Of a DNA stretch of 64,000 bases, positions 1 to 7,601 are shown piece after piece. A program made the position numbers and the translations under genes. The stretch covers positions 2,418,001-2,482,000 of the forward strand of contig NZ_CP015163.1 of NCBI RefSeq assembly GCF_003312875.1, in the 5' to 3' direction. The notes under the pieces are model-generated. The model was not told where the DNA came from, did not search any database, and saw only the letters and a program-made list of their open reading frames with translations. This stretch comes from Amycolatopsis albispora. GTDB lineage: Bacteria > Actinomycetota > Actinomycetes > Mycobacteriales > Pseudonocardiaceae. Position 1 is the stretch's first letter. Every line of letters begins with the position of its first letter.

Positions 1-360
1 ACCGAGGACAACGTCGAGCAGGTCCGCGCGAAGGTGGTGGTGGAGGCGGCGAACGCGGCCACCACCGAGGAGGCCGAGGCTTCGCTGGTGCTGGCGGGCA
101 TCCCGGTCATCCCCGACTTCGTGGCGAACGCCGGTGCCGCCGCCTGGGCGTGGTGGCTGCTGCTGGGCGAGGTCGGCGCGGACCCGGCCGACTCGTTCCT
201 GCGGCTGCGCACCGAAATGCAGTCGAAGGTGGCGCTGCTGCTGGCGCAGTGGAACGCCGACCGGCGGCCGCCGCGCGAGACCGGCTGGGAACTGGCGGCG
301 GCGAACCGGGTCGAACGGGCCGCCACCGAGCACCTGGCTCCCGCGCTGACCATTCCGTGA
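1..360 (+). CDS. Glu/Leu/Phe/Val dehydrogenase, C-terminal part
   Basis: The gene enters from outside the window and is open from base 1; 119 residues are visible before TGA at 358-360. The stretch around VVVEAANAATTEEA, followed by IPVIPDFVANAGA, is the end of the Rossmann NAD(P)-binding domain of the amino-acid dehydrogenase family, which oxidatively deaminates glutamate, leucine, phenylalanine or valine (or runs in reverse). The substrate-selecting N-terminal domain is not visible, so the exact substrate cannot be given. The C-terminal helices (LRLRTEMQSKVALLLAQW) are normal for the fold. It converges on the ESX gene set, with a hairpin repeat in the gap. Confidence 0.8.
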   Translation, partial: TEDNVEQVRAKVVVEAANAATTEEAEASLVLAGIPVIPDFVANAGAAAWAWWLLLGEVGADPADSFLRLRTEMQSKVALLLAQWNADRRPPRETGWELAAANRVERAATEHLAPALTIP

Positions 361-375
361 TCACGGGGGTGTGAA

Positions 376-430
376 GAACACGAATGTGGCTTTCGGGGCG
401 TTAGACGCTCCGAAAGCCACATTCGTGTTC
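376..430. repeat. Hairpin repeat family A, copy 1
   Basis: A long inverted repeat with arms of about 21 bases (left arm starts GAACACGAATGTGGCTTTCG, right arm ends CATTCGTGTTC) around a short partly self-complementary loop. The core GAATGTGGCTTTCG is shared with copies at 27591-27645 and 51647-51703. It lies between two convergent stop codons, so a bidirectional terminator role is possible, but there is no T-run. Confidence 0.85.
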
Positions 431-437
431 AGGGGGG

Positions 438-1190
438 TCAGCGCACGGCGGGTGACAGGCGGGAAGCCAGGTACCGCAGGGCTTCCGCCAGTGCCGCCGG
501 GGTGCCCGGGGCGATGTGGATCTCCGCCTCCGGACCCTCCCCCACGGTGTAGTTGAGGTACCGGCCCCAGTCCGTGTCGGCGTAGTGCAGCGGCTGGTCG
601 GCGCGCGCGTACCGGCCGACCTCGTCCCGCTTGCCCGCGTACAGCTCACCGGTGCCGTGCACCGGGCGCTGCACCACCTTCACCACGTCGGCGATCGCCT
701 GCGGCAGCGACCGCCCCTGGTCCTTGCCCCGCGCGGCCTCCTCGAAGTCACGCGCCCGCACGGTCTGCGACCGCCCACCGCCCGCGTACAGCTCGGGCAG
801 CTCGGCGACCAGCGCCTCCGGCAGCTCGTGCTGGTTGACCTCGCGCAGCGTCACCCAGTCCCCGGCACGCACGGCGAGCACCCCGAGCATGCCGCGTGAA
901 GCCGCGAGCAGCCCGATCGTCTCGTCGCCGCGGGTGGCCCAGCCGTAGAACTCCACCGAAGCCGAGGTCAGCAACGGCAGCAGGTCCAGCACCTCGACCT
1001 TGGTCCGGCCCTGGTGGTCGAGCAGCCCCGCCTCGGCGAGCGCCTCGTTCACCTGGCGGGACAGCTCGTCGCGATCCCGTTCGGGATACCAGATCGGCTG
1101 CGGCTGGAGGGTGAGGTGCAGGTGCCCGGCCCCCTCCCGCTGGACCAGCGCCGCCAGCGCGGCCACGGGGACCGCTGTCGGTGCGGTCAC
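438..1190 (-). CDS. ESX secretion-associated protein EspG
   Basis: A 250-residue protein matching the EspG family, the cytosolic chaperones that bind PE/PPE-type substrates and deliver them to a type VII secretion system. Family features are an N-terminal strand-rich part (GAGHLHLTLQPQPIWYPERDRDE), a central DLLPLLTSASVEFYGWATRGDE segment and a C-terminal part with YVDADWGRYLNY-like residues (YADTDWGRYLNYTVGEGPE). The GTG start overlaps the stop of the upstream PPE-like gene (GTGA), indicating coupled translation of substrate and chaperone. No membrane segment is seen. No core ESX genes (EccB, EccC, EccD, MycP) are in the window, so it must serve an apparatus encoded elsewhere. Confidence 0.85.
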   Translation of the reverse strand: MTAPTAVPVAALAALVQREGAGHLHLTLQPQPIWYPERDRDELSRQVNEALAEAGLLDHQGRTKVEVLDLLPLLTSASVEFYGWATRGDETIGLLAASRGMLGVLAVRAGDWVTLREVNQHELPEALVAELPELYAGGGRSQTVRARDFEEAARGKDQGRSLPQAIADVVKVVQRPVHGTGELYAGKRDEVGRYARADQPLHYADTDWGRYLNYTVGEGPEAEIHIAPGTPAALAEALRYLASRLSPAVR

Positions 1191-2545
1191 TCCCCGATCA
1201 CCGGGGGCATGGTGCGCTCGTCGGTGCCGAACAACGCGTCGGGATCGGCCTCGACCAGCCAGCTCGGCCGGACGTGCTCCTCGTCCTCGCCGCCCTGGCC
1301 CCGCGCGCCGTGCGCACCGGCCATCGGACCGCCGGCGGTGCCACCACGGCCGGCGGCCGCCGCGGCGCCACCACGGGCACCCGCTTCACCGCCGAGCATG
1401 CCCGCGCCGACGCCGCGGCCGGCACCGGGCGCGTTCGCGTTCGCGCCACCGCGTGCGGCGGCTTCGCCACCGACACCACCCGGACCGCCCGGACCGCCGC
1501 TGAGCAGCCTGCCCGCCGCGCTGCCCGGCTGCTTCCCGCCGCTGGTACCCGGGTTGCCGGGGCCGGTGGTGTTCGGATTGCCGGTGCCGGGGTTGTTCGG
1601 GTTGTTGACCAGGCCGACGATCGGGTCGCCGGTGCCCGGCTTGGTCGTCGGCGGCACCTTCGGCTTGGTGGTCGTGCCACCGGTGTCCTTGCCGCCGCTC
1701 TTGTCGCCGCTGGCACCCGTGCCGCCACCACCGGTTCCCCCGGTGCCGCCGGTGTCACCACCGCCGCCGGTGCCGCCGCCACCACCCGTGCCGCCGCCAC
1801 CGCCGGTGCCCCCGGTCCCGCCGCCACCGGTGCCCCCGGTGCCGCCCGTGCCACCGGTGCCGCCACTGCCCGAGCCGCCACCGGCGCCACTGCTGCCGGT
1901 GGAGTCGTCGATGCTGCCCGACCCGGTGCCGCCGCCGTCACCGTTGCCCTGCCACGGGTTCTTCCACTCCGGCGGGGCGATCGGGCCGGGCCCGTCGGTC
2001 TTCAGCTTCACCGACGCGCCGTCGGAGGTCAGCTGCTGGTAGTCCGTGGGCAGGATCTGCTGGGTGCTCTTGCTGATGCTGCTGTACTGGTCCATCGCGC
2101 GAACGTTGTTCTCGTTCGCCTCGTTGTGGGCCTGCACGCCCTCCTGGTAGTTCTTCACGTCGTTGGCGGCCATGAACGGCCCCGCCACCGGGATCGCCGA
2201 CTTGAGCCCGAGGCTCCAGCCGCTCGGCTTCTCCGGCGCGGGCGGCACCGGCACCACGGTGTTGCTGGTGTAGTCGAACCCGGTCGCCTGGGCGTTCACC
2301 GAGTTCGCGGTGATGTCCAGCGGCGCGGCGGTTTCGGCGAAGGCGCGCTCCATCGGCCCGGCACCGGCGTTCGCCGCGTCCGCGCCGTCCCCGGTCCAGG
2401 AGGCCTTCATCCGCTCCTGCAGCGACTTGATGCTCTGCGCCCGCTGCTCGAACGAAGAAGACAGCTTCTGCACGTTCTCCGCGGTCATCCGCAGGCGCTC
2501 GCTGTCACCGCTTTTGAAGTTGTCGTAGATCGCCTGACCGTCCAT
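1187..2545 (-). CDS. PPE/WXG-like ESX substrate with Gly-rich region
   Basis: About 452 residues. The N-terminal 150 residues are helical, with a W-x-G turn (SWTGDGADAANAG, Trp near residue 50) typical of WXG100/PPE-type type VII substrates. A low-complexity Gly/Thr/Ser region of about 200 residues follows, then a distinct tail (PSWLVEADPDALFGTDERT) seen in other Pseudonocardiales proteins of this kind. I chose the ATG at 2545 because GAGG lies 8 bases upstream; a GTG at 2554 would add three residues. It lies between the DUF3558 lipoprotein gene and espG in one operon, so it is probably the cargo of that EspG. The repetitive Gly codons also produce a long spurious antisense frame. Confidence 0.7.
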   Translation of the reverse strand: MDGQAIYDNFKSGDSERLRMTAENVQKLSSSFEQRAQSIKSLQERMKASWTGDGADAANAGAGPMERAFAETAAPLDITANSVNAQATGFDYTSNTVVPVPPAPEKPSGWSLGLKSAIPVAGPFMAANDVKNYQEGVQAHNEANENNVRAMDQYSSISKSTQQILPTDYQQLTSDGASVKLKTDGPGPIAPPEWKNPWQGNGDGGGTGSGSIDDSTGSSGAGGGSGSGGTGGTGGTGGTGGGGTGGTGGGGGTGGGGGTGGGGDTGGTGGTGGGGTGASGDKSGGKDTGGTTTKPKVPPTTKPGTGDPIVGLVNNPNNPGTGNPNTTGPGNPGTSGGKQPGSAAGRLLSGGPGGPGGVGGEAAARGGANANAPGAGRGVGAGMLGGEAGARGGAAAAAGRGGTAGGPMAGAHGARGQGGEDEEHVRPSWLVEADPDALFGTDERTMPPVIGE

Positions 2546-2555
2546 ACCGCTCACC

Positions 2556-3194
2556 TCAGGCGCCCCCTTTCAGCGTGTCGATCACGATTCCGGCGACCCG
2601 TACCGAGTTTTCGCAGGAGTCCTGCGCACCCTGGTACCCCAGGCTGGTCACCGTGAAGGTCAGGTCGTCGGCGATGCCGACGGCGAGGCCGCAGTTGCCG
2701 GTGGCGCGGCGGTCCGACTGCCCGGCGAAGTAGGCGGGATATCCGCCGATGTCCTCGGTCTGCTCCAGGAACCCGAGCTGGCGGCTCTGCTTGGCCTTCT
2801 CCAAGCCGGCCACGCCGCCGATGCCGCTGTCCCGGTTGCCGGTCTGCACCTGGACGGTCATGCCGACGCCGGGCTCGGCGCCGCTCCAGTGGCAGCTGGG
2901 CCCGGCGAGCACCTTGGCCACGTCGTCCTCGGTTTTGGGCTCCCCGGGCTCGGTGTACCCGGCGGCGGCGAGCTTCGGCAGCGGCGTCAGCTCGCACGGG
3001 TTGCCCAGGTACGGGCTCACGTCCAGCGGGTTGGCGATCTTCGGCCCGCCGGGCTGGTCCGCGGCCGAAGAACCGGTGGCCCCGGTGGACGCCGCCGGTT
3101 CGGCCGGACGGGGATTGCCCCCGGTTTCCCCGGAGCACGCGGCGAGCGAGGCCGCCACGGCGACGAGGAGGGTCGTGGCTGTCAGCTTGTTCAC
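2556..3194 (-). CDS. DUF3558 lipoprotein
   Basis: A 212-residue lipoprotein. The signal sequence ends in a lipobox LAAC at residues 17-20, so the mature N-terminus is a lipidated Cys outside the membrane. The rest matches DUF3558, an extracytoplasmic domain common in Pseudonocardiales ESX neighbourhoods (NPLDVSPYLGNPCELT, and GPSCHWSG with conserved Cys residues that could form a disulfide). Start is GTG with a weak ribosome-binding site. It is one base upstream of the PPE-like gene and eight bases downstream of the small helical protein, so it belongs to the same operon. The molecular role of DUF3558 is not known. Confidence 0.8.
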   Translation of the reverse strand: MNKLTATTLLVAVAASLAACSGETGGNPRPAEPAASTGATGSSAADQPGGPKIANPLDVSPYLGNPCELTPLPKLAAAGYTEPGEPKTEDDVAKVLAGPSCHWSGAEPGVGMTVQVQTGNRDSGIGGVAGLEKAKQSRQLGFLEQTEDIGGYPAYFAGQSDRRATGNCGLAVGIADDLTFTVTSLGYQGAQDSCENSVRVAGIVIDTLKGGA

Positions 3195-3201
3195 GCGGTG
3201 C

Positions 3202-3606
3202 CTACTCGGCTGTCCTGAGCGCCTGTGCCTTCGCCTCGTCGGCGGCCACCGTCGCTTCCTTGGCCGCCTTCAGCTTCTTCACGTACTCCTGCGCGTACTT
3301 GAGCATCGACTCGTTCTGCGAGCGCAGCGCCTCGATCGAGTTGATCCCGGCGTCGACGTAGCCGACGCTCGCCTCGTCCGGCGCGGGCGGGGTGAAGCCC
3401 CACGAGATGTCCTCGATGATCTTGGCGTCGTCGACCAGCTTGTCCGCCTCGGCTTCCCAGAGGCCGATCACGGCTTCGAGCTCCTCGGCGTCCATTTCGA
3501 ACGAACCGCCCGCGCCACCCGGCGCGGGAGCGGGCGCGTCCTTGGCGAGGCTGTCGCCCCAGACCTTGCTCACCGCGGCGCTGGCCGCACCGCCTACGTC
3601 GAACAT
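3202..3606 (-). CDS. Small helical ESX-associated protein
   Basis: A 134-residue, mostly helical protein that opens the ESX accessory operon. I start it at the ATG at 3606 (MFDVGG), preceded by GGGGAGAGAG; an in-frame upstream ATG is less well placed. The C-terminal half (residues about 85-134) is rich in Ala, Lys and Glu and could form an amphipathic or coiled-coil helix; there is a W-G pair (DISWGFTPP) but no clear WXG100 turn. No signal peptide or membrane segment. Position suggests an ESX substrate or partner of the PPE-like protein; the function is not recognised. Confidence 0.6.
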   Translation of the reverse strand: MFDVGGAASAAVSKVWGDSLAKDAPAPAPGGAGGSFEMDAEELEAVIGLWEAEADKLVDDAKIIEDISWGFTPPAPDEASVGYVDAGINSIEALRSQNESMLKYAQEYVKKLKAAKEATVAADEAKAQALRTAE

Positions 3607-3728
3607 CCGCTCTCTCCCCATGTCGCACTGTCGCAACAACCGCGAAAACACGCCTTTGACGCAGCAGACTAGTCCAGGGTTCCCCCACTGGGCGGGAAAT
3701 CCGCCGGGTCCGCCCCGCCCGAGTCACA

Positions 3729-3740
3729 GTACGTACGTAC
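3729..3740. promoter_or_regulatory. Palindrome, candidate TetR operator
   Basis: GTACGTACGTAC is a perfect 12-base palindrome made of three tandem GTAC units. It lies 40 bases upstream of the TetR start at 3780 and in the divergent gap to the ESX operon, which starts at 3606. This suits an autoregulatory operator, which could also affect the ESX operon. Confidence 0.45.
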
Positions 3741-3779
3741 GGATTGCGAAGGCACTACCCCTGGTGACAGGATCGGACG

Positions 3780-4379
3780 ATGCCACGGGTCAGTCAGGAC
3801 CATCTCGACGCTCGCCGGCGCCAGATCCTGGACGGCGCACGGGTGTGCTTCGCGCGCTACGGGTACGAGGGTGCCACGGTACGGCGGCTCGAGGAAGCCA
3901 CCGGGCTCTCGCGCGGCGCGATCTTCCACCACTTCCGCGACAAGGAGTCCCTGTTCCTCGCGCTCGCCGAGGACGACGCGGTCCGCATGGCCCAGGTGGT
4001 CGCCGACCAGGGCCTGGTGCAGGTCATGCGCGACCTGCTCACCGAGGGCAGCGCGCACCCGGCCGACTGGCTCGGCACCCGGCTCGAGCTCTCGCGCCGC
4101 CTGCGCACCGATCCCGAGTTCCGCGCGCGCTGGGCCGAGCGCTCCGACCAGCTCACCAGGGCGACCCGCGAGCGCCTGCTGCGCCAGCACGAAGCGGGCA
4201 AGCTGCGGGACGACGTGGACGTCGACGTGCTCACCGCGTTCCTGGAACTGGTGCTCGAAGGGCTCGTCTCGCACCTGGCGATGGGCCTGCCCGCCGACCA
4301 CCTCACCCCGGTGCTGGACCTGGTCGAGGAGACCGTGCGCGTGCACCACCGGAACCCTGCGGGCGCCGCGCGGCCGTGA
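3780..4379 (+). CDS. TetR-family regulator, AcnR-like
   Basis: A 199-residue TetR/AcrR regulator. The helix-turn-helix (residues about 13-60) contains GYEGATVRRLEEATGLSRGA followed by IFHHFRDKESLFLALAEDDA, which closely resembles AcnR, the repressor of the aconitase gene in corynebacteria. The C-terminal domain carries the AcnR-like segment LEISRRLRTDPEFRARW-type residues. Aconitase is not in this window, so the usual neighbour is missing or outside. The gene stands alone, divergent from the ESX operon, and is followed after 12 bases by a TIGR03086 protein. Assignment to TetR is certain; assignment to AcnR rests on sequence similarity from memory. Confidence 0.8.
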   Translation: MPRVSQDHLDARRRQILDGARVCFARYGYEGATVRRLEEATGLSRGAIFHHFRDKESLFLALAEDDAVRMAQVVADQGLVQVMRDLLTEGSAHPADWLGTRLELSRRLRTDPEFRARWAERSDQLTRATRERLLRQHEAGKLRDDVDVDVLTAFLELVLEGLVSHLAMGLPADHLTPVLDLVEETVRVHHRNPAGAARP

Positions 4380-4391
4380 TGGACTCGGAGC

Positions 4392-4970
4392 ATGGACTTT
4401 CTCGACGCGCACGCTGAAGCACTCCGCGGGTTCGACGACCTCGTCCACCGCATCGGCCGCGACCAGTGGGCCGATCCGACGCCGTGTACCGAGTGGACGG
4501 TCCGCGACCTGCTCGGGCACCTGGTCTACGAGCAGCTGTGGGCGCCCGACCTGCTCGGCGGCGCCACCGTCGAGCAGGTCGGCGACCGCTACGACGGCGA
4601 CCAGCTGGGCGACGACCCGGTCCGGCGCTGGGAAACCGCCTCCCGCGCGGCCCGCCGCGCCTTCGAGCAGGCCACCCGCGAGACGGTGCACGTCTCGTTC
4701 GGTGAGATCCCGCTCGAGGACTACGGCTGGCAGATGACCGGCGACCTCGCGGTGCACGGCTGGGACCTCGCGGTGGGCATCGGCGCGGACTACCGCATCG
4801 GCGACGAACTGGCCGAGGACCTGCTCGCCGAGCTGGGACCGCAGGTGTCCGGCTGGCAGGGCGGCGGGATCTTCGCCGAGCCGGTGGACGTCGGCTCCGA
4901 CGCCACGCCGTCGGACCGGCTGGTCGCCCTGCTCGGGCGCGATCCGGGGCTCACCCGCGCCCGGCTGTGA
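4392..4970 (+). CDS. TIGR03086 family metal-binding protein
   Basis: A 192-residue protein of the mycothiol-dependent maleylpyruvate isomerase / DinB-like fold. Visible family features are the N-terminal PTPCTEWTVRDLLGHLVYE, with a metal-ligand His in LLGH, and the later DLAVHGWDLAVGIG, with a second His. These four-helix proteins bind a divalent metal and often use mycothiol as thiol cofactor, but most TIGR03086 members have no proven substrate. It probably shares a transcript with the preceding TetR gene (12-base gap). No signal peptide. Confidence 0.75.
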   Translation: MDFLDAHAEALRGFDDLVHRIGRDQWADPTPCTEWTVRDLLGHLVYEQLWAPDLLGGATVEQVGDRYDGDQLGDDPVRRWETASRAARRAFEQATRETVHVSFGEIPLEDYGWQMTGDLAVHGWDLAVGIGADYRIGDELAEDLLAELGPQVSGWQGGGIFAEPVDVGSDATPSDRLVALLGRDPGLTRARL

Positions 4971-5181
4971 GCGGCGGCACCCTTCTGAGCAGGCAGATCC
5001 GGCCGTCACTCGCACGTTCGGCCCAACCGGCCGGTATCATCTACCCCACGTGACAACCCCTCCCGAGGAGAGACCCTTCCGTGCGCGACGCGCCGTCACC
5101 TGGTGACAGTACTGAGCCGGGTGGCACACCCGGCTTTCCCGATCCCCTCCCCATCGGCCCGCGACGCACCGCCGGAGTCCG
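4971..5181 (+). other. Leader region with hairpin before CNNM operon
   Basis: A 211-base gap with no convincing gene. At 5115-5135 a perfect hairpin has 9-base arms (AGCCGGGTG / CACCCGGCT) and a three-base loop, followed by TT. It could terminate the upstream gene or be a leader structure for the CNNM pair. A GTG-started 18-codon frame at 5050-5106 ends just before the hairpin; it has no clear ribosome-binding site. Confidence 0.4.
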
Positions 5182-6555
5182 ATGATGGAAATCCTGCTCG
5201 CGATCCTCGGCGTGGTCTTCGTGGTGGTGCTGACCATCGGCACCGGCCTGGCCGTCGCCGCCGAGTTCTCGCTCACCGCGCTCGAGCGCAGCACCGTCGA
5301 GGCCAATGTCCGCCAGGTCGGTGACAAGAAGTCGAAAACCCTGCTGGAAGCCCACCGGACGCTGTCGTTCCAGCTCTCCGGCGCGCAGGTGGCCATCACG
5401 CTGACCACGCTGGTCACCGGGTACGTGGCCGAACCGCTGATCGGTGACCTGATCGAACCACCGCTGACCGCCTTCGGCCTGCCACCCGCGGCGGCCGCCG
5501 CCGTCTCGGTGGTGCTCGCGCTGGTGATCGCCACCTCGCTGTCGATGGTGCTCGGCGAGATGATGCCGAAGAACCTCGCCATCGCCCGCCCGCTGCAGAC
5601 CGGGCGCGCGGTGGCCGGTTACCACTCGCGGTTCTCGAAGACCTTCAAGTGGCTCATCACGCTGATGAACAACAGCGCGAACTGGGTGGTGCGCAAGTTC
5701 GGCGTCGAGCCGCAGGAGGAACTGCGCTCGGCGCGCTCACCGCAGGAGCTGGGCTCGATCGTGCGCTCCAGCGCGGAGAGCGGCACGCTCGACACCGCCA
5801 CCGCCGAGTTGCTGGACAAGTCGCTGCGCTTCGGCGACCGCACGGCCGACGAGCTGATGACCCCGCGTGTGCAGGTCGAGTCGCTGACCGTGGACGACGC
5901 GATCAGCGACCTGATCGCGCTGTCGCGGCGCACCGGGTTCTCCCGGTTCCCCGTCTACAACGAGGATCTCGACGACGTGCAGGGCGCGGTGCACGTCAAG
6001 CAGGCGTTCACCGTGCCGCAGGCCGAGCGCGACTCCGTGCGCATCGGCTCGGTGATGCGGCCGGTGCCGACCGTGCCCGAGTCGCTGCCGGGCGACGCGC
6101 TGCTGAACCGCCTGCGGGACTCGCGCTTCCAGCTCGCCATCGTGGTCGACGAGTACGGCGGCACCGCCGGGCTGGTCACCCTGGAGGACGTGGTCGAGGA
6201 GATCATCGGCGACGTGCTCGACGAGCACGACGACCGCGAGGAGCCGTCGTCGCGGCAGCTCGGCGCGGACAACTGGGTGGTGTCCGGGCAGCTGCGGGCC
6301 GACGAGGTCCGCGAGATCACCGGGTTCCGCATGCCGGAGGGCGACTACGAGACGATCGCGGGCCTGGTGCTCGAACGCCTCGGCCGCATCCCCGGCCCCG
6401 GTGACTCGGCCGACGTCGACGACTGGCGGCTCACCGTGCACACGATGGACCGGCTGCGCATCGCCGAGATCAGCGTGCACCCGATCACCGGCAAGGCCGG
6501 ACCGGCGGGCGGCGCCACCGCCGCCGCTTCGCCCCGGGTGGAGGTGTCCAGGTGA
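5182..6555 (+). CDS. CNNM/CorC (hemolysin) family membrane protein 1
   Basis: A 457-residue integral membrane protein. The DUF21/CNNM transmembrane domain covers about residues 1-190 (LLAILGVVFVVVLTIGTGLAVAAEFSLTA, and the conserved SMVLGEMMPKNLAIARP). Two CBS domains follow (about 210-335, with the conserved VDEYGGTAGLVTLEDVVEEI), then a C-terminal CorC_HlyC domain (about 355-435). Family members are linked to Mg2+ or Co2+ transport or resistance; the hemolysin name is historical. Start is ATG-ATG at 5182; the second ATG is equally possible. It is coupled to a paralogue by a GTGA overlap at its 3' end. Confidence 0.88.
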   Translation: MMEILLAILGVVFVVVLTIGTGLAVAAEFSLTALERSTVEANVRQVGDKKSKTLLEAHRTLSFQLSGAQVAITLTTLVTGYVAEPLIGDLIEPPLTAFGLPPAAAAAVSVVLALVIATSLSMVLGEMMPKNLAIARPLQTGRAVAGYHSRFSKTFKWLITLMNNSANWVVRKFGVEPQEELRSARSPQELGSIVRSSAESGTLDTATAELLDKSLRFGDRTADELMTPRVQVESLTVDDAISDLIALSRRTGFSRFPVYNEDLDDVQGAVHVKQAFTVPQAERDSVRIGSVMRPVPTVPESLPGDALLNRLRDSRFQLAIVVDEYGGTAGLVTLEDVVEEIIGDVLDEHDDREEPSSRQLGADNWVVSGQLRADEVREITGFRMPEGDYETIAGLVLERLGRIPGPGDSADVDDWRLTVHTMDRLRIAEISVHPITGKAGPAGGATAAASPRVEVSR

Positions 6556-7601
6556 ACGACTGGGTCGCCATCTCGCTGATCGGCCTGCTGCTGCTGGCCA
6601 ACGCCTTCTTCGTGGGTGCGGAGTTCGCGCTCATCTCCTCCCGGCGCGACCGCCTGGAGGCGCTCGCCGAGCAGGGCACCACGCGTGCCCGCATCGTGAT
6701 CAACGCCAGCAAGCAGGTGTCGCAGATGCTGGCCGGCGCGCAGCTCGGCATCACCATCTGCTCGCTGCTGCTGCTCCAGTTCGGCGAACCGGCGGTGGCG
6801 CACCAGCTGGAGGCCGCCTTCGGCGCGATCGGACTGCCGCTGCCCGGGTACGTGCTCCACCCGATCGCGTTCGCCTTCGCGCTGACCGTGATGACCATCC
6901 TGCACGTGCTGATCGGCGAGATGGTGCCGAAGAACCTGGCCATCGCCGATCCCGAGCGGCTGGCGCTGTGGCTGGTCCCGGTGCACGTGGCCTGGGTGAA
7001 GCTGGCCAACCCGTTCATCTGGCTGCTGAACACCGTCGCCAACGCCGGGCTGCGCGTGCTCAAGGTGGAGCCGAAGGACGAGCTGGAAACGGCCTACACC
7101 TCCGCCGAACTCGCCGAGCTGCTCAGCGAGTCGCGCCGCGAAGGGCTGCTGGAGCAGTCGGAGCACCAGCGGCTGAGCCAGACGCTGTCGTCGGTCCGCA
7201 AGACCGTGGCCGATGTGCTGGTGCCGGTGCCCGAGCTGACCACGCTGCCCGCTTCGCCGACCGTCGGCGACGTGGAGCAGGCCGTGTCGAGCACCGGTTT
7301 CTCCCGCTTCCCGGTGCTGGACAGCGAAGGCGGGCTCGCCGGGTACATCCACGTCAAGGACATCCTGGAGCTGGTCGGCGAACCGGCCGGGACGAAGGTG
7401 CCGCCGTCGAAGACGCGGCCGCTGAGCGAGGTCCCGGCGGAGGCGAAGCTGGACAGCGCGCTGTCGGTGATGCGCCGCGAACGGGGCCACCTCGCCAGGG
7501 CACTGGGCGCGGATGGCACCGTGGTCGGCGTGGTGGCGCTGGAGGACCTGGTCGAGGAGTACGTGGGCACCGTGCGGGACGGCACGCACGTGACGGCATG
7601 A
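6552..7601 (+). CDS. CNNM/CorC (hemolysin) family membrane protein 2
   Basis: A 349-residue paralogue of the preceding gene, starting at GTG in a GTGA overlap. It has the DUF21 membrane domain (LIGLLLLANAFFVGAEFALISSRR, and VLIGEMVPKNLAIADPERL) and a CBS pair (about 205-340), but lacks the C-terminal CorC_HlyC domain of its partner. Tandem pairs in which only one partner has the C-terminal domain are common in actinobacteria and suggest a heteromeric complex; this is inference. The next gene starts inside its stop codon (ATGA). Confidence 0.88.
   Translation: MNDWVAISLIGLLLLANAFFVGAEFALISSRRDRLEALAEQGTTRARIVINASKQVSQMLAGAQLGITICSLLLLQFGEPAVAHQLEAAFGAIGLPLPGYVLHPIAFAFALTVMTILHVLIGEMVPKNLAIADPERLALWLVPVHVAWVKLANPFIWLLNTVANAGLRVLKVEPKDELETAYTSAELAELLSESRREGLLEQSEHQRLSQTLSSVRKTVADVLVPVPELTTLPASPTVGDVEQAVSSTGFSRFPVLDSEGGLAGYIHVKDILELVGEPAGTKVPPSKTRPLSEVPAEAKLDSALSVMRRERGHLARALGADGTVVGVVALEDLVEEYVGTVRDGTHVTA

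Noticed and set aside
1181..2656. Long open frames on the plus strand opposite the Gly-rich PPE-like gene
   Set aside because: They are Pro- or Ala/Thr/Gly-rich mirror translations of a GC-rich repeat and show no family features; the minus-strand protein has a WXG-type domain and operon context.
5050..5106. 18-codon GTG-started leader peptide before the CNNM pair
   Set aside because: No ribosome-binding site and no runs of regulatory codons; kept only as a note on the leader region.
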